From assembly GCA_948099385.1 (NCBI GenBank), contig CANUEZ040000191.1, positions 7,130,001 through 7,194,000 of the forward strand: DNA of 64,000 nucleotides. The letters run 5' to 3'. The translations under genes and the position numbers were made by a program. This document shows positions 51,760 to 64,000 of this stretch, piece by piece (the first letter of the stretch is position 1; the number at the start of each line of letters is the position of its first letter). The notes below the pieces were generated by a model. The model was given only the letters and a program-made list of their open reading frames with translations, did no database searches and was not told where the DNA came from. The stretch comes from Fasciola hepatica. Lineage: Eukaryota; Platyhelminthes; Trematoda; Plagiorchiida; Fasciolidae.

Positions 51760-51903
51760 TCAATTTCACATGCACACACGCACGTGCAGAGACAGATTTG
51801 GATTGCCATTGTCCGTTCTTATTTTGAGTCATATATATTGTTATGTATTGGTATGAGTACGAATAACTGAAAACGAGCTTGTTCGCCACGTTGTTTATTC
51901 TCA
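49282..51903 (+). mobile_element. PLE copy D, complete 2,622 bp unit at the right end
   Basis: Full plus-strand unit, head-to-tail after copy C. It ends at TTATTCTCA, the base just before where the next ATG would be, then satellite follows. The end thus coincides with the unit boundary, unlike the left end, which runs 25-30 bases further. The last A may be shared with the target-site duplication. It is the outer right arm of the large inverted repeat, paired with copy A. Confidence 0.9.
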
Positions 51904-51914
51904 ACAACCAAATT
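51903..51914. repeat. Right target-site duplication of the PLE insertion (12 bp)
   Basis: Second copy of AACAACCAAATT, directly after the element end TTATTCTC. Removing 42780-51914 rejoins a normal monomer of exactly 425 bp between the AAAACCAAGG landmarks at 42410 and 51970. No satellite sequence was therefore lost when the element inserted. Confidence 0.85.
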
Positions 51915-54308
51915 CTCGCACACCGATCCAATCCTATGTTCCATCACTTCTCTATTTATGGGCCTAAGTAAAACCAAGGCATTCCCTTATGAACAATCCC
52001 CACACAGATTGCTCATGCAACGCAATAGAGCAGTAGCAGAGTAGATTTGTATAATATGATTCTCCATGCAGCTTGAACACTGAACTGAACATTGAAAATG
52101 ATGGAAGCACTGTACAGCTGTTTGATCCGCTAAGGGAATCATGAGCATTGCACATGGACAGAGCCCACACGGGGACACGAACAAGGGTTTGGGTGAACGA
52201 ATGTCAGTCGAACACCCAAACCACAAGGCTATCCGATATGGGTCTCAACGCTTTGTTCAACATATACAATACATGATATAGCACAATCCCCAAATTGGAT
52301 TCGGCTTTCGCTTTCGCTTTGAACGGTAACAACCAAATTCTCGCACACCGATCCAATCCTATGTTCCATCACTTCTCTATTTATGGGCCTAAGTAAAACC
52401 AAGGCATTCCCTTATGAACAATCCCCACACAGATTGCTCATACAATGCAATAGAGCAGTAGCAGAGTAGATTTGTATAATATGATTCTCCATGCAGCTTG
52501 AACACTGAACTGACCATTGAAAATTATGGAAGCACTGTAGAGCTGTTTGATCCGCTAAGGGAATCATGAGCATTGCACATGGACAGAGCCCACACGGGGA
52601 CACGAACAAGGGTTGGGGTGAACGATTGTCAGTCGAACACCGAAACCACAAGGCTATCCGATATGGGTCTCAACGCTTTGTTCAACATATACAATACATG
52701 ATATAGCACAATCCCCAAATTGGATTCGGCTTTCGCTTTCGCTTTGAACGGTAACAACCAAATTCTCGCACACCGATCCAATCCTATGTTCCATCACTTC
52801 TCTATTTATGGGCTAAGTAAAACCAAGGCATTCCCTTATGAACAATCCCCACACAGATTGCTCATACAATGCAATAGAGCAGTAGCAGAGTAGATTTGTA
52901 TAATATGATTCTCCATGCAGCTTGAACACTGAACTGACCATTGGAAATGATGGAAGCACTGTACAGCTGTTTGATCCGCTAAGGGAATCATGAGCATTGC
53001 ACATGGACAGAGCCCACACGGAGACACGAACAAGTTTGGGGTGAACGAATGTCAGTCGAACACCCAAACCACAAGGCTATCCGAAATGGGTCTCAACGCT
53101 TTGTTCAACATATACACTACATGATATAGCACAATCCCCAACTTGGATTCGGCTTTCGCTTTGGCTTTGAACGGTAACAACCAAATTCTCGCGCACCGAT
53201 CCAATCCTATGTTCCATCAATTCTCTATTTATGGGCCTAAGTAAAACCAAGGCATTCCCTTATGAACAATCCCCACACAGATTGCTCATACAATGCAATA
53301 GAGCAGTAGCAGAGTAGATTTGTATAATATGATTCTCCATGCAGCTTGAACACTGAACTGACCATTGAAAATTCAGGAAGCACTGTAGAGCTGTTTGATC
53401 CGCTAAGGGAATCATGAGCAATGCACATGGACAGAGCCCACACGGGGACACGAACAAGGGTTGGGGTGAACGATTGTCAGTCGAACACCCAAACCACAAG
53501 GCTATCCGATATGGGTCTGAACGCTTTGTTCAACATATACACTACATGATATAGCACAATCCCCAAATTGGATTCGGCTTTCGCTTTCGCTTTGAACGGT
53601 AACAATCAAATTCTCGCACACCGATCCAATCCTATGTTCCATCACTTCTCTATTTATGGGCCTAAGTAAAACCAAGGCATTCCTTTATGAACAATCCCCA
53701 CAGATTGCTCATACAATGCAATAGAGCAGTAGCAGAGTAGATTTGTATAATATGATTCTCCATGCAGCTTGAACACTGAACTGATCATTGAAAATTATTG
53801 AAGCACTGTACAGCTGTTTGATCCGCTAAGGGAATCATGAGCATTGAACATGGACAGAGCCCACACGGGGACACGAACAAGGGTTTGGGTGAACGATTGT
53901 CAGTCGAACACCCAAACCACAAGGCTATCCGATATGGGTCTCACCGCTTTGTTCAACATATACAATACATGATATAGCACAATCCCCAAATTGGATTCGG
54001 CTTTCGCTTTGGCTTTGAACGGTAACAACCAAATTCTCGCACACCGATCCAATCCTATGTTCCATCACTTCTCTATTTATGGGCCTAAGTAAAATCAAGG
54101 CATTCCCTTATGAACAATCCCCACACAGATTGCTCATACAATGCAATAGAGCAGTAGCAGAGTAGATTTATATAATATGATTCTCCATGCAGCTTGAACA
54201 CTGAACTGACCATTGAAAATGATGGAAGCACTGTACAGCTGTTTGATCCGCTAAGGGAATCATGAGCATTGCACATGGACAGAGCCCACACGGGGGAACG
54301 AACAAGGG

Positions 54309-54347
54309 TCGTGGTTAACGTTTCTCACTAGAAAACCCAAACGATAA
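54309..54347. repeat. Divergent 39 bp satellite patch, second locus
   Basis: Carries GGTTAACGTTTCTCACTA then GAAAACCCAAACGATAA, preceded by CGGGGGAACGAAC. The neighbouring variants CGGGGGAACG followed by normal sequence at about 57250-57300 and 62790-62830 look like recombinants that kept only the left edge of the patch. The copy at 60684 keeps the patch with the normal GGGACACG edge. These mixtures place exchange breakpoints within the interval. Confidence 0.8.
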
Positions 54348-57300
54348 GGCTATCCGATATGGGTCTCAACGCTTTGTTGAAAATATACACTACATGATAT
54401 AGCACAATCCCCAACTTTGATTCGGCTTTCGCTTTCGCTTTGAACGGTAACAACCAAATTCTCGCACACCGATCCAATCCTATGTTCCATCACTTCTCTA
54501 TTTATGGGCCTAAGTAAAACCAAGGCATTCCCTTATGAACAATCCCCACACAGATTGCTCATACAATGCAATAGAGCAGTAGCAGAGTAGATTTGTATAA
54601 TATGATTCTCCATGCAGCTTGAACACTGAACTGACCATTGAAAATGATGGAAGCACTGTACAGCTGTTTGATCCGCTAAGGGAATCATGAGCATTGCACA
54701 TGGACAGAGCCCACACGGGGACACGAACAAGGGTTGGGGTGAACGAACGTCAGTCGAACACCCAAACCACAAGGCTATCCGATATGGGTCTCAACGCTTT
54801 GTTCAACATATACACTACATGATATAGCACAATCCCCAACTTGGATTCGGCTTTCGCTTTCGCTTTGAACGGTAACAACCAAATTCTCGCGCACCGATCC
54901 AATCCTATGTTCCATCACTTCTCTATTTATGGGCCTAAGTAAAACCAAGGCATTCCCTTATGAACAATCCCCACACAGATTGCTCATACAATGCAATAGA
55001 GCAGTAGCAGAGTAGATTTGTATAATATGATTCTCCATGCAGCTTGAACACTGAACTGACCATTGAAAATGATGGAAGCACTGTACAGCTGTTTGATCCG
55101 CTAAGGGAATCATGAGCATTGCACATGGACAGAGCCCACACGGGGACACGAACAAGGGTTGGGGTGAACGATTGTCAGTGGAACACCCAAACCACAAGGC
55201 TATCCGATATGGGTCTGAACGCTTTGTTCAACATATACAATACATGATATAGCACAATCCCCAAATTGGATTCGGCTTTCGCTTTCGCTTTGAACGGTAA
55301 CAATCAAATTCTCGCACACCGATCCAATCCTATGTTCCATCACTTCTCTATTTATGGGCCTAAGTAAAACCAAGGCATTCCCTTATGAACAATCCCCACA
55401 CAGATTGCTCATACAATGCAATAGAGCAGTAGCAGAGTAGATTTCTATAATATTATACTCCATGCAGCTTGAACACTGAAGTGACCATTGAAAATGATGG
55501 AAGCACTGTACAGCTGTTTGATCCGCCATGGGAATCATGAGCATTACACATGGACAGAGCCCACACGGAGACACGAACAAGGGTTGGGGTGAACGATTGT
55601 CAGTCGAACACCCAAACCACAAGGCTATCCCATATGGGTCTCAACGCTTTGTTCAACATATACAATACATGATATAGCACAATCCCCAAATTGGATTCGG
55701 CTTTCGCTTTCGCTTTGAACGGTAACAACCAAATTCTCGCACACCGATCCAATCCTATGTTCCATCACTTCTCTATTTATGGGCCTAAGTAAAACCAAGG
55801 CATTCCCTTATGAACAATCCCCACACAGATTGCTCATACAATGCAATAGAGCAGTAGCAGAGTAGATTTGTATAATATGATTCTCCATGCAGCTTGAACA
55901 CTGAACTGACCATTGAAAATTCAGGAAGCACTGTACAGCTGTTTGATCCGCTAAGGGAATCATGAGCATTGCACATGGACAGAGCCCACACGGGGACACG
56001 AACAAGGGTTGGGGTGAACGATTGTCAGTCGAACACCCAAACCACAAGGCTATCCGATATGGGTCTCAACGCTTTGTTCAACATATACACTAGATGATAT
56101 AGCACAATCCCCAACTTTGATTCGGCTTTCGCTTTCGCTTTGAACGGTAACAACCAAATTCTCGCACACCGATCCAATCCTATGTTCCATCACTTCTCTA
56201 TTTATGGGCCTAAGTAAAACCAAGGCATTCCCTTATGAACAATCCCCACACAGATTGCTCATACAATGCAATAGAGCAGTAGCAGAGTAGATTTGTATAA
56301 TATGATTCTCCATGCAGCTTGAACACTGAACTGACCATTGAAAATGATGGAAGCACTGTACAGCTGTTTGATCCGCTAAGGGAATCATGAGCATTGCACA
56401 TGGACAGAGCCCACACGGGGACACGAACAAGGGTTGGGGTGAACGATTGTCAGTCGAACACCCAAACCACAAGGCTATCCGATATGGGTCTGAACGCTTT
56501 GTTCAACATATACAATACATGATATAGCACAGTCCCCAAATTGGCTTCCGCTTTCGTATTGGCTTTGAACGGTAACAATCAAATTCTCGCACACCGATCC
56601 AATCCTATGTTCCATCACTTCTCTATTTATGGGCCTAAGTAAAACCAAGGCATTCCCTTATGAACAATCCCCACACAGATTGCTCATACAATGCAATAGA
56701 GCAGTAGCAGAGTAGATTTGTATAATATGATTCTCCATGCAGCTTGAACACTGAACTGACCATTGAAAATGATGGAAGCACTGTACAGCTGTTTGATCCG
56801 CTAAGGGAATCATGAGCATTGCACATGGACAGAGCCCACACGGGGACACAAACAAGGGTTGGGGTGAACGATTGTCAGTCGAACACCCAAACCACAAGGC
56901 TATCCGACATGGGTCTCAACGCTTTGTTCAACATATACACTACATGATATAGCACAATCCCCAAATTGGATTCGGCTTTCGCTTTCGCTATGAACGGTAA
57001 CAACCAAATTCTCGCACACCGATCCAATCCTATGTTCCATCACTTCTCTATTTATGGGCCTAAGTAAAACCAAGGCATTCCCTTATGAACAATCCCCACA
57101 CAGATTGCTCATACAATGCAATAGAGCAGTAGCAGAGTAGATTTGTATAATATGATTCTCCATGCAGCTTGAACACTGAACTGACCATTGAAAATGATGG
57201 AAGCACTGTACAGCTGTTTGATCCGCTAAGGGAATCATGAGCATTGCACATGGACAGAGCCCACACGGGGGAACGAACAAGGATTGGGGTGAACGAATGT

Positions 57301-57650
57301 CAGTCGAACACCCAAACCACAAGGCTATCCGATATGGGTCTCAACGCTTTGTTCAACATATACAATACATGATATAGCACAGTCCCCAAATTGGCTTCCG
57401 CTTTCGTATTGGCTTTGAACGGTAACAATCAAATTCTCGCACACCGATCCAATCCTATGTTCCATCACTTCTCTATTTATGGGCCTAAGTAAAACCAAGG
57501 CATTCCCTTATGAACAATCCCCACACAGATTGCTCATACAATGCAATAGAGCAGTAGCAGAGTAGATTTGTATAATATGATTCTCCATGCAGCTTGAACA
57601 CTGAACTGACCATTGAAAATGATGGAAGCACTGTACAGCTGTTTGATCCG

Positions 57651-60600
57651 CTAAGTGAAGAAAGAGCATTGCACATGGACAGAGCCTACACGGGGACACG
57701 AACAAGGGTTGGGGTGAACGAATGTCAGTCGAACACCGAAACCACAAGGCTATCCGATATGGGTCTCAACGCTTTGTTCAACATATACAATACATGATAT
57801 AGCACAGTCCCCAAATTGGCTTCCGCTTTCGTATTGGCTTTGAACGGTAACAATCAAATTCTCGCACACCGATCCAATCCTATGTTCCATCACTTCTCTA
57901 TTTATGGGCCTAAGTAAAACCAAGGCATTCCCTTATGAACAATCCCCACACAGATTGCTCATACAATGCAATAGAGCAGTAGCAGAGTAGATTTGTATAA
58001 TATGATTCTCCATGCAGCTTGAACACTGAACTGACCATTGAAAATTCAGGAAGCACTGTACAGCTGTTTGATCCGCTAAGGGAATCATGAGCATTGCACA
58101 TGGACAGAGCCCACACGGGGGAACGAACAAGGGTCGGGGTTAACGTTTCTCACTAGAAAACCCAAACGATAAGGCTATCTCATATGGGTCCCAACGCTTT
58201 GTTCAACATATACACTACATGATATAGCACAATCCCCAACTTTGATTCGGCTTTCGCTTTCGCTTTGAACGGTAACAACCAAATTCTCGCACACCGATCC
58301 AATCCTATTTTCCATCACTTCTCTATTTATGGGCCTAAGTAAAACCAAGGCATTCCCTTATGAACAATCCCCACACAGATTGCTCATACAATGCAATAGA
58401 GCAGTAGCAGAGTAGATTTGTATAATATGATTCTCCATGCAGCTTGAACACTGAACTGACCATTGGAAAATATGGAAGCACTGTACAGCTGTTTGATCCG
58501 CTAAGTGAAGCAAGAGCATTGCACATGGACAGAGCCTACACGGGGACACGAACAAGGGTTGGGGTGAACGAATGTCAGTCGAACACCCAAACCACAAGGC
58601 TATCCGATATGGGTCTCAACGCTTTGTTCAACATATACAATACATGATATAGCACAATCCCCAAATTGGATTCGGCTTTCGCTTTCGCTTTGTACGGTAC
58701 CAATCAAATTCTCGCGCACCGATCCAATCCTATGTTCCATCACTTCTCTATTTATGGGCCTAAGTAAAACCAAGGCATTCCCTTATGAACAATCCCCACA
58801 CAGATTGCTCATACAATGCAATAGAGCAGTAGCAGAGTAGATTTGTATAATATGATTCTCCATGCAGCTTGAACACTGAACAGACCATTGAAAATTCAGG
58901 AAGCACTGTACAGCTGTTTGATCCGCTAAGGGAATCATGAGCATTGCACATGGACAGAGCCCACACGGGGACACGAACAAGGGTTGGGGTGAACGATTGT
59001 CAGTCGAACACCCAAACCACAAGGCTATCCGATATGGGTCTCAACGCTTTGTTCAACATATACAATACATGATATAGCACAATCCCCAAATTGGATTCGG
59101 CTTTCGCTTTGGCTTTGAACGGTAACAACCAAATTCTCGCGCACCGATCCAATCCTATGTTCCATCACTTCTCTATTTATGGGCCTAAGTAAAACCAAGG
59201 CATTCCCTTATGAACAATCCCCACACAGATTGCTCATACAATGCAATAGAGCAGTAGCAGATTAGATTTGTATAATATGATTCTCCATGCAGCTTGAACA
59301 CTGAACTGACCATTGAAAATGATGGAAGCACTGTACAGCTGTTTGATCCGCTAAGGGAATCATGAGCATTGCACATGGACAGAGCCCACACGGGGACACG
59401 AACAAGGGTTTGGGTGAACGAATGTCAGTCGAACACCCAAACCACAAGGCTATCCGATATGGGTCTCAACGCTTTGTTGAAAATATACAATACATGATAT
59501 AGCACAATCCCCAAATTGGATTCGGCTTTCGCTTTCGCTTTGAACGGTAACAACCAAATTCTCGCACACCGATCCAATCCTATGTTCCACCACTTCTCTA
59601 TTTATGGGCCTAAGTAAAACCAAGGCATTCCCTTATGAACAATCCCCACACAGATTCCTCATACAATGCAATAGAGCAGTAGCAGAGTAGGTTTGTATAA
59701 TATGATTCTCCATGCAGCTTGAACACTGAACTGACCATTGAAAATGATGGAAGCACTGTACAGCTGTTTGATCCGCTAAGGGAATCATGAGCATTGCACA
59801 TGGACAGAGCCCACACGGGGACGCGAACAAGGGTTTGGGTGAACGATTGTCAGTCGAACACCCAAACCACAAGGCTATCCGATATGGGTCTCAACGCTTT
59901 GTTCAAAATATACAATAAATGATATAGCACAATCCCCAAATTGGATTCGGCTTTCGCTTTCGCTTTGAACGGTAACAACCAAATTCTCGCACACCGATCC
60001 AATCCTATGTTCCATCACTTCTCTGTTTATGGGCCTAAGTAAAACCAAGGCATTCCCTTATGAACAATCCCCACACAGATTGCTCATACAATGCAATAGA
60101 GCAGTAGCAGAGTAGATTTGTATAATATGATTCTCCATGCAGCTTGAACACTGAACTGACCATTGAAAATTCAGGAAGCACTGTACAGCTGTTTGATCCG
60201 CTAAGGGAATCATGAGCATTGCACATGGACAGAGCCCACACGGGGGAACGAACAAGGGTCGGGGTTAACGTTTCTCACTAGAAAACCCAAACGATAAGGC
60301 TATCCGATATGGGTCTCAACGCTTTGTTCAACATATACACTAGATGATATAGCACAATCCCCAACTTTGATTCGGCTTTCGCTTTCGCTTTGAACGGTAA
60401 CAACCAAATTCTCGCACACCGATCCAATCCTATGTTCCATCACTTCTCTATTTATGGGCCTAAGTAAAACCAAGGCATTCCCTTATGAACAATCCTCACA
60501 CAGATTGCTCATACAATGCAATAGAGCAGTAGCAGAGTAGATTTGTATAATATGATTCTCCATGCAGCTTGAACACTGAAGTGACCATTGAAAATTCAGG

Positions 60601-63190
60601 AAGCACTGTACAGCTGTTTGATCCGCTAAGGGAATCATGAGCATTGCACATGGACAGAGCCCACACGGGGACACGAACAAGGGTCGGGGTTAACGTTTCT
60701 CACTAGAAAACCCAAACGATAAGGCTATCCGATATGGGTCTCAACGCTTTGTTCAACATATACACTACATGATATAGCACAATCCCCAAATTGGATTCGG
60801 CTTTCGCTTTCGCTTTGAACGGTAACAACCAAATTCTCGCACACCGATCCAATCCTATGTTCCATCACTTCTCTATTTATGGGCCTAAGTAAAACCAAGG
60901 CATTCCCTTATGAACAATCCCCACACAGATTGCTCATACAATGCAATAGAGCAGTAGCAGAGTAGATTTGTATAATATGATTCTCCATGCAGCTTGAACA
61001 CTGAACTGACCATTGAAAATGATGGAAGCACTGTACAGCTGTTTGATCCGCTAAGTGAAGCAAGAGCATTGCACATGGACAGAGCCCACACGGGGACACG
61101 AACAAGGGTTGGGGTGAACGAATGTCAGTCGAACACCCAAATCACAAGGCTATCCGATATGGGTCTCAACGCTTTGTTCAACATATACAATACATGATAT
61201 AGCACAATCCCCCAATTGGATTCGGCTTTCGCTTTCGCTTTGAACGGTAACAACCAAATTCTCGCGCACCGATCCATTCCTATGTTCCATCACTTCTCTA
61301 TTTATGGGCCTAAGTAAAACCAAGGCATTCCCTTATGAACAATCCCCACACAGATTGCTCATGCAATGCAATAGAGCAGTAGCAGAGTAGATTTGTATAA
61401 TATGATTCTCCATGCAGCTTGAACACTGAAGTGACCATTGAAAATGATGGAAGCACTGTACAGCTGTTTGATCCGCTAAGGGAATCATGAGCATTGCACA
61501 TGGACAGAGCCCACACGGAGACACGAACAAGGGTTGGAATGAACGATTGTCAGTCGAACACCCAAACCACAAGGCTATCCGATATGGGTCTCAACGCTTT
61601 GTTCAACATATACAATACATGATATAGCACAATCCCCAAATTGGATTCGGCTTTCGCTTTCGCTTTGAACGGTAAAAAACAAATTCTCGCACACCGATCC
61701 AATCCTATGTTCCATCATTTCTGTATTTATGGGCCTAATTGAAACCAAGGCATTCCCTTATGAACAATCCCCACACAGATTGCTCATACAATGCAATAGA
61801 GCAGTAGCAGAGAAGTTTGTATAATATGATTCTCCATGCAGCTTGAACACTGAACTGACCATTGAAAATGATGGAAGCACTGTACAGCTGTTTGATCCGC
61901 TAAGTGAAGCAAGAGCATTGCACATGGACAGAGCCTACACGGGGACACGAACAAGGGTTGGGGTGAACGAATGTCAGTCGAACACCCAAACCACAAGGCT
62001 ATCCGATATGGGTCTCAACGCTTTGTTCAACATATACAATACATGATATAGCACAATCCCCAAATTGGATTCGGCTTTCGCTTTCGCTTTGTACGGTACC
62101 AATCAATTTCTCGCACACCGATCCAATCCTATGTTCCATCACTTCTCTATTTATGGGCCTAAGTAAAACCAAGGCATTCCCTTATGAACAATCCCCACAC
62201 AGATTGCTCATACAATGCAATAGAGCAGTAGCAGAGTAGATTTGTATAATATGATTCTCCATGCAGCTTGAACACTGAACTGACCATTGAAAATGATGGA
62301 AGCACTGTACAGCTGTTTGATCCGCTAAGGGAATCATGAGCATTGCACATGGACAGAGCCCACACGGGGACACGAACAAGGGTTGGGGTGAACGATTGTC
62401 AGTCGAACACCCAAACCACAAGGCTATCCGATATGGGTCTCAACGCTTTGTTCAACATATACACTACATGATATAGCACAATCCCCAAATTGGCTTCGGC
62501 TTTCGCTTTCGCTTTGAACGGTAACAACCAAATTCTCGCACACCGATCCAATCCTATGTTCCATCACTTCTCTATTTATGGGCCTAAGTAAAACCAAGGC
62601 ATTCCCTTATGAACAATCCCCACACAGATTGCTCATACAATGCAATAGAGCAGTAGCAGAGTAGGTTTGTATAATATGATTCTCCATGCAGCTTGAACAC
62701 TGAACTGACCATTGAAAATGATGGAAGCACTGTACAGCTGTTTGATCCGCTAAGGGAATCATGAGCATTGCACATGGACAGAGCCCACACGGGGGAACGA
62801 ACAAGGATTGGGGTGAACGAATATCAGTCGAACACCCAAACCACAAGGCTATCCGATATGGGTCTCAACGCTTTGTTCAACATACACAATACATGATATA
62901 GCACAGTCCCCAAATTGGCTTCCGCTTTCGTATTGGCTTTGAACGGTAACAATCAAATTCTCGCACACCGATCCAATCCTATGTTCCATCACTTCTCTAT
63001 TAATAGGCCTAAGTAAAACCAAGGCATTCCCTTATGAACAATCCCCACACAGATTGCTCATACAATGCAATAGAGCAGTAGCAGAGTAGATTTGTATAAT
63101 ATGATTCTCCATGCAGCTTGAACACTGAACTGACCATTGAAAATTATGGAAGCACTGTACAGCTGTTTGATCCGCTAAGTGAAGCAAGAG
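57651..63190. repeat. Right-array satellite subtype with AAGTGAAG(C/A)AAGAGC
   Basis: Five monomers, with the variant beginning at about 57651, 58501, 61051, 61900 and 63176, have AAGTGAAGCAAGAGC (AAGTGAAGAAAGAGC in the first) instead of AAGGGAATCATGAGC. They are separated by whole numbers of monomers (2, 6, 2 and 3). The change removes stop codons on the plus strand and so opens spurious 67-codon frames. It was not seen elsewhere in the window and marks a locally spreading subtype. Confidence 0.75.
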
Positions 63191-64000
63191 CATTGCACAT
63201 GGACAGAGCCCACACGGGGACACGAACAAGGGTTGGGGTGAACGATTGTCAGTCGAACACCGAAACCACAAGGCTATCCGATATGGGTCTCAACGCTTTG
63301 TTCAACATATACAATACATGATATAGCACAGTCCCCAAATTGGCTTCCGCTTTCGTATTGGCTTTGAACGGTAACAATCAAATTCTCGCACACCGATCCA
63401 ATCCTATGTTCCATCACTTCTCTATTTATGGGCCTAAGTAAAACCAAGGCATTCCCTTATGAACAATCCCCACACAGATTGCTCATACAATGCAATAGAG
63501 CAGTAGCAGAGTAGGTTTGTATAATATGATTCTCCATGCAGCTTGAACACTGAACTGACCATTGAAAATCATGGAAGCACTGTACAGCTGTTTGATCCGC
63601 TAAGGGAATCATGAGCATTGCACATGGACAGAGCCCACACGGGGACACGAACAAGGGTTTGGGTGAACGATTGTCAGTCGAACACCCAAACCACAAGGCT
63701 ATCCGATATGGGTCTCAACGCTTTGTTCAACATATACAATACATGATATAGCACAATCCCCAAATTGGCTTCGGATTTCGCTTTCGCTTTGAACGGTAAC
63801 AATCAAAATCTCGCACACCGATCCAATCCTATGTTCCATCACTTCTCTATTTATGGGCCTAAGTAAAACCAAGGCATTCCCTTATGAACAATTCACACAC
63901 AGATTGCTCATACAATGCAATAGAGCAGTAGCAGAGTAGGTTTGTATAATATGATTCTCCATGCAGCTTGAACACTGAACTGACCATTGAAAATCATGGA

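Larger units (their letters stand above)
42780..51902. mobile_element. Composite Penelope-like retroelement insertion (four copies, inverted tandem arrangement)
   Basis: A 9,123 bp block made only of one 2,622 bp element unit: 25 bp stub, copy A (minus), truncated copy B (minus), 213 bp tail (plus), copy C (plus), copy D (plus). The encoded protein has a reverse transcriptase domain with YVDD and a C-terminal GIY-YIG endonuclease, the hallmark combination of Penelope-like elements. Tandem copies whose flanking repeats act as pseudo-LTRs, a 5'-truncated inverted copy, and a short tail extension at one end are known features of this class. There are no true LTRs and no poly-A tail. The shared target-site duplication at the outer ends supports one integration event for the whole block. 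Confidence 0.92.
51915..64000. repeat. Satellite array, right part (about 425 bp monomer, about 28 copies)
   Basis: Same satellite, orientation and phase as the left part. It resumes with CTCGCACACCGATCC exactly where the left array was interrupted, and runs off the right edge. The period is nearly constant at 425 bp. The GGCCTCCGCATTAGC state of the pyrimidine segment is absent. Variants that are rare or missing on the left are common here: AAGTGAAGCAAGAGC in place of AAGGGAATCATGAGC, GAAAATTCAGGAAGC in place of GAAAATGATGGAAGC, and the divergent patch TTTCTCACTAGAAAACCC. No gene is visible. Confidence 0.97.

Noticed and set aside
42780..51902. Non-LTR (LINE) or LTR retrotransposon
   Set aside because: No apurinic-type endonuclease, poly-A tail, gag, protease, RNase H or integrase is seen. 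RT followed by GIY-YIG endonuclease, with tandem unit structure, identifies a PLE.

Overview
The whole window is repetitive eukaryotic DNA with no single-copy gene. About 55 kb is a tandem satellite array with a 423-425 bp monomer: roughly 100 monomers at 1-42779 and about 28 at 51915-64000. The array is broken once, by a 9.1 kb block of Penelope-like retroelement (PLE) copies at 42780-51902. PLEs with a C-terminal GIY-YIG endonuclease occur mainly in animals. The protein's style (CSCGTRYIGR followed by TTRRLSERVREHHPAW) resembles what I remember of trematode flatworm PLEs, so a fluke, possibly a schistosome relative, is my best guess. That is recollection, not a database result. A heterochromatic location (pericentromeric, subtelomeric or sex-chromosomal) fits but is not shown.

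Left array (1-42779): monomers fall into recognisable subtypes differing at a few diagnostic sites. They form higher-order patterns: an ordered multi-monomer cycle at about 9.7-14.6 kb, tandem dimer duplications near 6-7.7 kb and 15-17.6 kb, and a 2,861 bp block at 31323-34183 repeated without visible difference at 34720-37580. Right array (51915-64000): the period is more regular, close to 425 bp, and several subtypes occur only or mainly here.

PLE insertion (42780-51902): the element unit is 2,622 bp, with an 825-codon ORF and a 144 bp spacer. Order from left to right: a 25 bp fragment of a next unit; copy A (minus, complete); copy B (minus, 5'-truncated); a 213 bp tail fragment (plus); copy C (plus, complete); copy D (plus, complete). 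Two head-to-tail tandems thus face each other around an inversion junction at about 46447-46449, giving a perfect-looking 3.6 kb inverted repeat around a 1.8 kb centre. The block is flanked by a 12 bp direct repeat of satellite sequence (aacaaccaaatt), and the interrupted monomer is exactly 425 bp when rejoined. This indicates one insertion event into the existing array. A, C and D encode identical, intact reverse transcriptase-endonuclease proteins, so the insertion is very young.

No tRNA, rRNA, CRISPR array, bacterial-type operon or host protein gene is visible. Short ORFs inside the satellite open mostly on GTG/TTG and are not credible genes.
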